A DNA stretch of 64,000 nucleotides from Galerina marginata. Its lineage: Eukaryota > Basidiomycota > Agaricomycetes > Agaricales > Galerinaceae. Numbering within the stretch: position 1 is the stretch's first letter; each line of letters opens with the position of its first letter. Below, piece after piece: positions 1 to 10,800 of the stretch. A model generated the notes under the pieces. That model saw only the letters and a program-made list of their open reading frames with translations, made no database searches and had not been told where the DNA came from. Made by a program: the position numbers and the translations under genes. The stretch covers positions 3,224,001 through 3,288,000 of the forward strand of contig JAECYW010000006.1 in assembly GCA_023014335.1 (NCBI GenBank). The letters run 5' to 3'.

Positions 1-1611
1 CGGATAACACAGGGGCCATCGATTTAATTTGTAGCAATGATCATGTCTGGTCAACATTTTTTTATGAGATCTTAGTTATATCAAGCAAACAATAAAGCAG
101 CGGGATAGGTGAGTGCCTGCAGCCGGGACTCCTAAGCACACAGTCGATCGTACAGTGGTGATAGACGCTATCTCTTGGTACCGAATCTTCGCACTGCCCA
201 AAATAGGTTGGTTGGTTGGTTGTAGTAACCGGCGGGGTCCCAATATAGTGAACAGCCGGCCCAAAAGCACACATCATGAGACCTGTTAACTTAGGTATTC
301 CAACGGAAAAGAAAAGCAACGAAAGTACCCATGGCTACACCGGACGGACATGAAGAAAGTACAACTAGCGGTCCTACCTGCGCTAGGTTGCACTCCTCCA
401 GAGGATCTGTAAGCAATATGTAAGGTTGTAATAAGGAGTGCAGGTGCCCACTGACGGATCAGATTCAGGGGTCCGCCCAATTTGGTCATTCCAATACGCC
501 GGATCAAGCCTTCTTCATCAAGGTTACGTAAATTTTAGTGCCTCCCGCTTTTTTGTGTGCCGGTCCAGGCGATTTCTGTATTTCCAGGTTGAATGATACA
601 GTTTAATATAGTACGTGAGTGTGCATTAAGCTAGTTAGTAGGAGTTCTTGTCCAGTTGATGTTATCACTAAGTGAATGAATTTTTTTCGACAAGATTTTC
701 TTATCAAGCCGACCCGACAGGGAGGTCCGGGGTGTTTCAAAGTCGGATTAATCCTCCCGATTGTGGCTTGCGTATCATTTTTTTTGGTTATATCCCCCTT
801 CTGCAGTCAATTCCCTTAGTACCTCCTATCGATGATTTTGAAAGGAAGGAGTTCGGGCGCCGTGATCTTACGTCTTCTAATGACCTACCTTCCACGCGAA
901 TGGACGACAAAATGGACGACTGCAGACGCCCTGTGTCATGGAAGCCAACAAGTGACAAAAAATTGATGACTTATTCGATTTATGCACTGGCTGCTGCTGA
1001 GAGGTTGATCATGTCAGCGTTGCAAGTAGCACTGAAGAGGATATGAAAATCGCTACATAGGCTACACAATGTACGGTCGAATTTGACCAAGGATAAAATG
1101 TATCCTCGTGACTCCAAGTAATATGGGGAGCCGGATCAAATTTGATTGAAGTTTTTAAGAGGCGTGCCTACTTTTTGGGTTTTTCGGTACCTATTTGTTA
1201 TGGCGACCGAAAATTATGCCCTTCAGTAATTATACCCGAGTACGGCTCCTCTTTAGGCTTTGAGTCCTGGTGCATCACGTCGAAGGTCTTTGACGATGCC
1301 TATGCGTGCGTACTGGAAATCCACAGCGAGGGAAGGAAACATCCCTGCTTTGCGTGCTTTCTTGTCGCATCTGAATCAGTGGCAGTGGTGCCTAGCCGAT
1401 ATGTAAAAATCCACTCATCCGGTAGCGCAGTTGCCGTACATATTTCAGTCGAGCTCAATTATAGAGGGCGTGGCCTTGGGTCCTGATCGATCAGCGTTGG
1501 TGAAATTCAAACGCATGCCCTATTAATAGTCCGATAAATATTCCACCTCGACGATTGGTTTTGCGATCCCCACCCTTTCAAAGCCACCACGGTCGTTCTG
1601 AACCACCTCCA
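1..1611. other. No gene recognised
   Basis: Open frames here are short and none matches a family I know. Two plus-strand frames (672-1046 and 1142-1486) exceed 100 codons, but they show no convincing splice sites, start context or domain. A short GGTT repeat lies near 208-219. I see nothing else to call. Confidence 0.4.
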
Positions 1612-3274
1612 ATGGCCCCTCAATTCTCTGCAGAGGGATTCCTCGTGATTTTGGCAGGCATCAAAACTACCCGCTACGTTCGACGTGCGTATCATCTTCT
1701 TTGGATACCACTACACAACTGACGTTGTGGACTTAGTGTCGTCGAACATTGTCATCTTCTACGACCAGCGTGAGATACTTTGCTTCTTCACCACCTTTCC
1801 AATGTGTCTGAACCGAGGTCGTTTACCCAGTTATTACCTTTGACCGCGAGGTGAGTCGTCAAATGATGCCTCGGGCTCTTTCGAAGGCCTTGATTGACGG
1901 ACCGATCACCGTCATCAGGTAAATTCGATTTGGGTGAGTGTAGTTATTTTTTGTCCCATCTACTTGAACTCACGGCCGAGGTAGAAAAGCAGATGGACGT
2001 TCGCCAAATGCCTGTTTCTCGTGGTATGTCGCAGCTATGCCTTCCATCATCCACCACTGTTCCTTGACTTCGTAATCAGAATCGCTACTATGGATTGGCC
2101 TCTGCGATGTGAGTATCCACAGTCCCACTCGACGTTATCCGGCTGACAGTAGCTTTAGGTTCAATACCTACGGTAACACCTTTTTGCTCATAGCCCGGAC
2201 TATGAGTTGACCAGTTCTGCAGCGTTCTTCCACCCTAATCTTACCAACAGTGTGAGTGTAATCCCCAATGTTCCGAACTAGACATTAAACCATTCCGTTT
2301 GTAGCTGTGAGTTTTTCACCATTTTGGATAATTACCCTTGTTCGCCTGGCCTAACCAAGTTGAATTTGATCCTCGTCGCAATAGTTGTAAGCCCCATTTT
2401 AGTCGCCCGATTTCCCCTGTCCCTCACCAAAATTTCTCCAGGCAGTGGATACTACAACTGGGAGGGGTGGACAAATCTAATCGGTTGCATTCTCGCGGAC
2501 AGTATGTCAATCCTTTCGAATCAGATGGAAATACGCTGACTTACTCTGGCAGTCATCCTTCAAATGCGAATCTACGCTCTTTATTCGAAGAACAAGCCTG
2601 TCACCGGTTTAATCGGGGGTTCCTTCTTCCTCTGTGTCGCTGCTTCCATAGCGGTGATGACCTACAGTACGAGGGGCCTAGTCGGTAAGAGGCGTGAATT
2701 GACTCTCTTTTCACGGGCTAACGTATGGAAATATAGCCACTGCGGTTGACATCCTCGACGGCACCAAGTTTTGCTTAACACCACTTGTTCCACCCCACTA
2801 CTACCTGGTTTGGTTGCCAATGCTGGCTTTTGAGTCCCTCTTGTGTGTCCTTGCGGTGACGCGAGCGTATCGCTCATACTCTTCCAGTGGGGCGAGGTTT
2901 ACTGGCCAGGGTCTCTTCGACATCCTTATTCGCGATTCTCTGCTGTATTTCTTGGCGTAAGTTTCGAAACCATTTTGTTACCCTCTCTAAACCTATATCT
3001 AACTGGCGTTCAATTGATAACATAGAATTGGAGCCACGTATTTGACCTGTTTTTTGGTTTGGCGGTTGGAACAGGTGAGGATCTCGACATTTGCTCTTAA
3101 AATTCCATCTCATAAAAATCCTAGAACATTCTCGTCGAAGCACCGAACGGCTTTTCCCTGGCGATTTCATGCACTCTGGGTAATCGTATGATCCTCAACC
3201 TCCGCGATGCGAACAAGCAAGAAGAGGAGTCCGGCGTCCACATACGCTTGAAGGCCGTGTCGCACGCGCGTTGA
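1612..3274 (+). CDS. DUF6533-type multi-pass membrane protein, about 12-13 exons
   Basis: No biochemical role is known for this basidiomycete family. I chained exons by GT...AG ends and frame: 1612-1684, 1737-1769, 1831-1850, 1919-1933, 1985-2023, 2080-2108, 2159-2172, 2223-2251, about 2446-2501, 2553-2684, 2737-2956, 3026-3074 and 3125-3274. The product, about 285 residues, begins MAPQFSAEGFLVILAG. It then shows the family hallmarks in order: YDQLITFDREV, CLFLVNRYYGLA, the tryptophan-rich YYNWEGWTNLIGC, IILQMRIYALY and, near the C-terminus, LGNRMILNLRD. Hydrophobic stretches between them fit a seven-helix-like integral membrane protein. One junction (2252-2445) could not be resolved in frame, so a small lesion or missed exon is possible there. 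The start is chosen because the frame from 1612 runs straight into the conserved N-terminus. Confidence 0.8.
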
Positions 3275-3599
3275 AACACACTCGTTACAATGTATAGTTA
3301 TTTAATCCGGAACGTATTTAAGGCTTGATTATACCCGAATGGATACCCTCGTAATGGAGGATAGGGAGAGAAAAGCATGCATTCTTAGTCGGTTCTCAGA
3401 ACAAGGAGGAAAATTTCTTAATATTATAATACATACAAAGCATCGACCAAGTGGCCAAAAAAAATTCCTATGTACGGGAGAAGGGAAGCGCACCAACTCT
3501 AGCGCCATTGCATGTCCATGCGGGCTTCAAATAGACGTGTACCAATAACAACGGCCGAAACCAGTAATGAGGATTGCGCACAATACTTCTGAGTTTGAC

Positions 3600-4450
3600 T
3601 TCCAGGGTTGAATCGGGTGGTGAATGCGGAGAAGCGGCGCTTGGATAGATTCTCTCGTGGACGCGCGATCTACCTGCCCGCCCACCCTTTGTATCAGGAG
3701 CGCCTTTGCCGACTCATGTAATTAATTAATCATTGCGCAAAATATGATTCCTGATACAACCACCAACTTGAACGGAAACTTAAACAACTTTCTTTTTTGG
3801 ACAGAATTAGGGAACGTGTTCGGGTTTCCAACCGTGAATAGCAGCTGGCTTGCGCGTTGGCATGTAGAATACCGAGCCGCAGGCAATCAGAAGAGGTGCG
3901 CATCGCAAGACCGCCATTCGTGTTCAAGGAGAGCAAATGGATGAAAGTCCAACGTTCAGCTGTCCCAGCCAGCCGGAACCGGAACCCCAAGGACTCAGAG
4001 CCAAAAGAGCAAGAGGGGAGAGGCTGGTAACGAGGATGGCTGAAAAGACGATCCCACTTTCATCCAATTTTACGCCAAGAACGAACGACGCAGAATTCGA
4101 GCGGCCTGAAAGTCCTCTAAAGATAGATAATTTCAAAAGCGAAAGAAACAAGAAGCCAAGGTAGAAGAGAAAGGGGAAGTTCCAAGCCAAATTAGCAGCT
4201 AGAATGACAAATCAGCTTGATAGGAGGATGTCAACTGTCACCCACACCACATGGAGCAAAAAATCAGATCCGGAACGGCTGAAAAGACAAGAGGGCATCA
4301 ATGTCATCGCGCAAAGCAAAATTGAGAGCACAAACCACCAAGTATATATAGCTGTTGCGGGCGATTTCTTTCATATAAAGCTGATATGCGGGTAGAGGTA
4401 CACTCCGAGCACCTAGAACCGCCCAGAACAGACATACTGAACGCCAGCAA
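3600..4450. repeat. B-block copy 1 of the MID1-flanking repeat
   Basis: First copy of a roughly 600-700 bp block repeated near 6540, 8219, 10200 and, inverted, 20170. Shared landmarks in order are a GTTCAAGGAGAGCAAATGGA stretch, a GCACCGGAACCCC stretch, a TTCATCCAATTTTACTCC-like stretch and a GAAAAGACAAGAGGGCGTCA stretch. The left edge (3600-3740) resembles the sequence at 7960-8040, which follows the MID1 fragment there. Short minus-strand frames inside are not conserved between copies, so I treat the block as non-coding. Confidence 0.65.
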
Positions 4451-6110
4451 TATCCAAATTTCCCAAGTTGAAGTGCGTACCATGCAATTGTCAACGGACT
4501 ACAGATTTGGAGAAAATAGCGATGCGATGTGAAACCGAGTATAAGTGGATGTAACTGGCCACATGGATTACAAGACACCAAGCCGGCCAGTGTTGGAGCG
4601 CGAAGTATAACTCGGCGTCCATTAAGAGTCGGCTGAATTGGTACCAAGTCTAGCCACATCCAATCTGATTAACGATCACGGGTTCACGCTTGGAATAGTA
4701 ATACATGGAAGTGAAGGCCTGCTATCCTCCTGAGCAGCATGTGTGGATGTGCCGGGATACATTGTCCAATGCAAAGCCGACCACAAACCGGGCACCGATA
4801 GAACACTTCAGCGCCCAGTTTAAAGGTCGGCTTTAAAGGCAGCACTGAGCACATCCAGTTTGACGCACAATCAGGCAGTCCGAGATGAGGTGTCGAAAGA
4901 GCGGCGAGAAAAGTGGGAAAGGGCGATAAGAGACGAGACGAGAAGATGATATCTACGGTATCGGGATGGCAAATCAGGAAGCTGATTACAGCGAAACAAG
5001 TCATAAACGAACTGCACCTGGATCGTTTTCCCATCAGTTGCAATGCTCTTCCTGTATCCATCCCAGCTAACCGAGGGCCTAAGCGCCTAGGACCGCCTGG
5101 AGAGGTACTTGACGCCAGCCTGAGCTACAAGGGTGTCGGACGTCCACGGTCCAATGCAAGAGTGACAAGTAACGAACTGTAAAATCAAAGCAAAGTACCG
5201 ATGCGATGGGAGACCGAGTACGAATGGATATAACTGTGGATATGGGCAAGCCAACCCGACCAGTGCTGGAGCGCCGAGTACGACTCAACGTCCTTTGACA
5301 GTCGGCTGAATTGGTCCCAAGGCAGCCACATCCAATCTGATTAACACTGGCAATCACGGCTTCATGCTCGAAATACAAGGGGGCGAAGGACTCCCTCTTT
5401 GTGAGCAGCGTTGTGTGGATGTGCCAGTAACGGTCCGCCGGTTCATACAGATAAACCAACCACAAAATTGGGCATAGCGATGCGACTTATAAATGGATGT
5501 GACTGCTTACGCAGCAGTGCTAAGCTGACAAGTGCTGAGAGCAACTCAACGTCCATTAAGAGTCGACTAGGATTGGTCTCAAGGCAGTCACATCCAATCG
5601 ATTAGTGATCGCGGGTTCACGCTCGAAGTGCAAGGAGGTGAGGTGTTTCTGTCGTCGTGAGCAACATGTGTGAATGTGCCAGGATCTGTTTCACATCATA
5701 GAGCCAATCATAAACCGGGCACCAATAGAATACTTCAGCACCCATGGTCAGTTAAGAGCTCGGCTTTGGAAGGTAGCCCTGGGCACATCCAATTTAACGC
5801 TTAAACGGACAGCGAGAGATGAGGTGTCGAGACAATGGCGACATGAGTGGGAAAGGGCGAGAGACAAGAAGGAAAACGCTATGGATTACACACATGTCTA
5901 CGACATGGCAAGTCAGGAAGTGGGTTAGAAACGAAGCAAGTTGTAATAGGCCGAACCGTTTTCCTATCAACGCCAGTGTCATCTTTGTACTTAGGCACGT
6001 CGAACATCTGGGACTTGAGTGGGCCGACTAGAGCTGGAAAGCAATCGCGATCGGCGCAGAAAGAATTATCAGCAAATCCATTGAAGATTATTGAACGAGG
6101 AGACCAAATT
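4450..6110. repeat. A-array segment 1, palindromic modules
   Basis: Array of ~670 bp units. Each unit carries two ~110 bp modules bounded by GGATGT at the left and ACATCC at the right (for example 4547-4661 and 4745-4856), separated by an ~80 bp conserved linker. Within a module, fixed flanks surround a stretch of about 20-30 bases that differs in every copy. The second unit starts near 5226. A later unit near 5416-5494 has a fused, deleted linker. No convincing coding frame spans a unit. Confidence 0.75.
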
Positions 6111-6300
6111 GGATGAGTAACGCGGGCGACAAAACCGATGTCGAGTATTGGTCGAGGAAAGCGAGTGAGAATTGCAGTTGATTACCATGGCGGTAAGATG
6201 AAAGCCCAAAGCACTCAAACCGGAGCCGGCAACGGCAACGATAGAAATCACGTGAATCTCCATGTGATAGTGATGGCTGCGCGTCCTCCACTTCAGTTGA
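6110..6300 (+). repeat. Decayed copy of the MID1 upstream module
   Basis: Carries the landmarks ACGCGGGCGACAAAAC, CATGGCGGTAAG and ATCACGTGAATC in the order seen at 12790-13000. They appear in reverse complement in the DNA upstream of the intact MID1 gene (15190-15420). No MID1 coding sequence follows here. Confidence 0.5.
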
Positions 6301-6539
6301 CGCGATGACACTATCCCGTTCTCTGTATCTTTGAAGTAGTCTTAACTTAGAATATTTTCTGTTAGTACACAGCCGGGTCGCTGGTTCGAAAAAATCTAGA
6401 TCGTGGGAGGTATAACAATGAATTTTTTAAGTACAAACTTCATTCCTCTCCTAGATTCAGGGAACTGATCAGGAACAGCCTCTCCTGGCCATCTCTACAA
6501 AATTATACTCTAGAATTTAATCAGTAAATTTGCGCATTC

Positions 6540-6860
6540 AATATTCAGGGTTTGAACCGCCGAAAGGGAGCTTATGCAGAATAAAATAGGCAGAGCCGCA
6601 GGCAATGGCAAGAAGATGTGCATCGCACGAGAGGCATTCATGTTCAAGGAGAACAAATGGATGAAAGAGTATCAAGAGTTACTCTACGCAAGCCAGCACC
6701 GGAACTCCAAAGCCTCAGAGGTAATGTCGATAACGAGGATGGCTGAGAAGAAGATACCACATTCATCCAATTTGACTCCAAGAGCGAACGACGCAGAAAT
6801 CAAGTGGGCTCTACAGCCAAAACCAAAAGAAACAAGAAGCCAAGGTGAAAGAAAGGGGAT
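6540..6860. repeat. B-block copy 2, shortened
   Basis: Shares the GTTCAAGGAGAACAAATGGA and TTCATCCAATTTGACTCC landmarks with the copies at 3870 and 8219. It lacks the right half of the block and passes straight into the next A-array segment. Confidence 0.6.
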
Positions 6861-7600
6861 GCTTCAAGCGGGGATGAGGTGTCGAAAAAGCGGCCAGAGA
6901 ACTCGGAAAGGGCAATAGGAGACGGGAAGGGGAAAACGACACCTACGGGATGGCTAGTAAGGAGGCAGATTACGGCGATAAAATTTGTAAATGAGCCGCA
7001 CCTGCACCAATTCCCTATCAGCGTCAATGCTCTTCCTGTAGCCGCATCGGATATACATCTCAGTTCGAAGGGTCAGCCTGAGTGCGTCAAAAGCAACGAA
7101 CTGCGAATTGAAACAACAGCGATGCGACGTACGAATGGATGTAACTGGCCACTTTTATTAACGAACTAAGCTGGCCGATGTTAGAGCGCTGAGCGGAACT
7201 CAACGTCTTCTGAGAGTCGGATGAATTGGTCTCAAAGCAGCTTCATCCAATCCGAATAATGATCGCAGCTTCACGCTCGAAGTACAGGGAGGTAAAGCGT
7301 TGCCGTCGTCATGAGCAGTGTGCATGGATGTGCCAGTCACTCCGTCCAACCCAACCAAGCACGAACCGGGCACCTATAAAATATGTCAAGACCCAATGAA
7401 GAACTCGGCTTGAAGGGTAGCACTGGGCACAACCAGTAATCGCTAGATCAAACAGCCCGGGGGTGTCGAGAGAATTGAAAAGCGATGAGGTAGAATGGTG
7501 AGACAGGAAGGGAAAAAACGGTAGATCTACACGTTTATGGGATGGCAGTCAGGAAGTAGGTAAAAACAAAGCAAGTTGCAGATGAGACGCACCGTTTTAT
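6860..7600. repeat. A-array segment 2
   Basis: One A unit with a type-1 module (ggatgt at about 7137) and a type-2 module (ggatgt at about 7325) in the same orientation as segment 1. It is more diverged than segments 3 and 4. Confidence 0.65.
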
Positions 7601-7609
7601 TCGATCTGC

Positions 7610-8040
7610 CCTGTCAACATTCCTCGGGAAGTCCATTCTGAGAAGGCTGAGCCGGAAGCAGGCACAGGCGGTGAGGCCGGTGAGGATTCAAAGTATAGTC
7701 GTAGCACGACCAAGTCTGATGGATATCTTTCTATGAAGTACAGGTCAAGTGAACGATGCTGAGTGTATCATGGTGGTAAGGACAAAAGCCCGATCCCGAG
7801 CCGCCGTGCAACAACGATCAAAACGTTAACCGCACGTGCTCCTAACATCACCTCACCACTCCCTCCTAAACCCAACCCCTTCTCAATCCCGCCGCAAATA
7901 GACAGCACGCAACTCTTTGACGCCTCCGGCCACTGGACCTCTTTCATCTGCGTAACGCGTCCTTCAGTGCCCCAGTCTTTTATCAGGAGCGTCTTTCCCC
8001 GACTCGTGTAATTATTTAATTAATATTTGGACGCAATATG
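7610..8040 (+). pseudogene. Truncated MID1 5' fragment
   Basis: The 7640-7860 part matches the DNA upstream of the intact MID1 gene in inverted orientation, with GTATCATGGTGGTAAG, GATCCCGAGCCGCCG and GATCAAAACG as landmarks. It continues into a frame (about 7820-7960) whose translation resembles the MID1 N-terminus. Both contain NIT, a proline-rich segment and FSIPP followed by a lysine or aspartate-containing stretch. The start codon and signal peptide are damaged and the copy stops after about 60 codons. It is a partial DNA copy and not an expressed gene. Confidence 0.6.
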
Positions 8041-8218
8041 CCTATCGGCAGAAACGACAACCTCCTTTCCCGTTCAGATACATCGAGTATTGAATAAATG
8101 AAATGGCAATATCTGCCAGTGTCCACATGTCCTTCAACCAGGTCAAGGGACCTGAGCGGCTTTCACTGGCCATCTCTACAAAATTACAGAATTATACGAG
8201 TAAATTTGCTCATTCACG

Positions 8219-8910
8219 TTTTGAACCGCCGAAAGGCAGATGCCAGTTAGTATGCAGGATAGAGATTATTATTAGAGAAGCGGGCGCAGGAAAGCGCACT
8301 GAGGTGTGCATCATAACCGTGGCCTTCACGTTCAAGGAGAGCAAATGGATGAAAGGAAATCAGCTGCCAAACTGGAGCCAGCCAGCACCGGAACCCCTCA
8401 GAGCTAAGAGATTGGGTTGGTAACAAGGATGGCTGAGAAGACAATGCCACTATCATCCAATTCTACTTCAAGAGTGAACATCGCAGAGTTCATGCGGTCA
8501 GAAGTGATAGCCCACTCCAAAACAAAACAAAAATGTGAAGCCAGGGTGAAAGAAAGAGGAAGTTTGAAACCGGATTAAATAAATAAGGCTGATGGCCAAC
8601 TAAATACGACAAAGTCAGCGTCATAAGAGGATGTCCAATATTACTGCCTACATACCGTATCATTCATGAGCAAAAATCAGATTAGGGGCTGGCTGAAAAG
8701 CTAAGAGGGCGTCAGTGTCATCGCGCAAAGTAAATCAACGAGTCCACATACCACAACATGCGAGCGGACATTCCAGAGGGCGGCTAGTGGGTAAGAAGGT
8801 ACACTCCGAGTACCTAGGACTGCCAGGAACAGAGGGACTTATTATCAACACCAGTGAACATGAAGCATCAGATATCCGGTGCATTTGTCGAAAAAAACAG
8901 ACTGCGAAAT
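8219..8910. repeat. B-block copy 3, long form
   Basis: The most complete left-arm copy of the B block. It starts near TTTGAACCGCCGAAAGGCAG and ends with GGTACACTCCGAGTACCTAG, after which A-array segment 3 begins. It is colinear with 3870-4450 and 10215-10800. Confidence 0.65.
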
Positions 8911-10130
8911 AAAGCAAGAGCAACGCGACCTAAAATTGAGTACGAATGGATGTAACAGGCCATCGGGACTCACAGTTCTTGCCAAACCGACGAGTGTTGA
9001 ACGTTGAACGGCTGAGTATGCCTCAGGTCTTTTAAGAGTCGATTACGAATTGGTACCAAGGCAGTCGCATCCAACGCTCGCAGCTTCATGCTCGAAGTAC
9101 AAGGAGGTGAAGGCTTCCCGTTGCCGTGAGCAGCATGTGTAGATGTGCCAGTAGCACTCTCGTGAACCAAGCCATCCAACCACAAACCAGGCACTGACAA
9201 TTATCTCAGCACCCAGTTCAAAGGTCGGCTTTGGAAGGTAACCCTGGGCGCATCCAGTTTAACGCTAGATCAAACAGCTCTACGTGAGGTGTCGCGAGAA
9301 CTTCTCAGAGAAGGCTTGGTGGGAGCGGTGGGAATGGGCGATTGGAGGCTGGAGACAGAAAGGGAAAATGCCATAGAATACACGTCTATGGAATGGTATG
9401 GCAGGAAGTAGGTAAAGACAAAACAAGTTGTAAATGAGCCACACCGTTTTCCTATCAGTGTTAATACTGTCGCTGTAGCCAACCCTAAGGACCCGGGACT
9501 GCCCAGAGAGGTACTCAACGCCACTGACAAGGTCGCATTGGCATTCTGTTTTAATTCGCAGTTTTTTTGCTTTTGACGATTGCACTGGACATCCGACAAG
9601 GCTACGAATGGATGTAACTGGTGGTTGGATGGTGACAGATAAGCTGACCACTATTGGAGCATGAGTACCACTCGGCGTCCATTAAGAGTCGACTAATTAG
9701 TCCAAGGCAGCCACATCCTATCTTTTTGGCGATCGCAGCTTTATGCTAGAGATACAAGGCATTGGAGGACACTCGTCGTTGTGAGCAGCGTACGTGCGTG
9801 GATGTGCCAGCATATTTAATGTCCCCGGGGAAAACCAACCACGAACAGGGCACCGAGAGGGACCCTGTAAAGAGTTCGGTTTGAAGGGTAGCACTGAGCA
9901 CATCCAGTTCAACGCTGAATCAAACACCAAGAGATGAGGTGTTGAGAGGATTGGTGAGACAAGGGAGAAAGGGCGATAGGGCACAGGTGACAGGAAGGGA
10001 AAGAACCCACACATTTATACTTTGTACAAGAAAGAAGCAGATACGACCAAACAATCTGCAAATGAGCCACAGCATTTCTGGGCTATCGACCTTCCTCGGC
10101 CATTTAGCGAGGTCTATTTGAGAGGGCCGA
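8910..10130. repeat. A-array segment 3
   Basis: Two units with modules at about 8947, 9141 (9141-9255), 9610-9718 and 9800-9905. Unit spacing (8947 to 9610) is about 663 bp. All modules are oriented as in segment 1. Confidence 0.75.
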
Positions 10131-10149
10131 TGCAGGTCGAGTAATTATA

Positions 10150-10800
10150 AGTAAACGGCGCAGAGTGTATCATTCTCTCCAAAATTACAGAACTAAATGA
10201 GTAAATTTGCGGCTTCTGGATTTGAACCGCAGAAATGCAGGTGCCAGCTGGTATGCAGAATAAAATAGGCGGAGGCGCAGGGAATCGCAAGAAGATGTGC
10301 ATCGCAAGAGCGTCATTCATGTTCAAGGAGAGCAAATGGATGAAAGTGAAACGATCGCCGAGATCGAATCAGAGCCAGCCAGCACCGGAACCCCAATGAC
10401 TCAGAGCTAAGAGATAGGGTTGGCGTCGAAGATGGCTGAGAACCTGATGTCACCTTCATCCAATTTTACTCCATGACTGAACAACAGTAAATTCATGCAG
10501 CCCGAAGTGAAGATAACTCCAGAAATGAATGAAATAAGAAGCCAAGGTGGCAGAAAAAGGAAGCTTCGAACCCAACTAGGGCTGATGGCCAACTAAAAAC
10601 GACAACGTCAGCGTCATGGGAGGATATCAAATATTACTGCCTACATACCGTATCATGAGCAAAAATCAGATCAGGGGCGGGCTGAAAAGACAAGAGGGCG
10701 TCAATTCTATTGCGCAAAGTAAATCAACGAGTCCACATCTCACAAAATGTGAGCGGACATTCCAGAGGGCTGGCTAGTGGGTAAGAAAAAGTTCTTAGGA
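10150..10800. repeat. B-block copy 4
   Basis: Colinear with the copy at 8219-8910: TTTGAACCGCAGAAATGCAG near the start, GTTCAAGGAGAGCAAATGGA in the middle, and ACATTCCAGAGGGCTGGCTA near the end. Confidence 0.65.
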
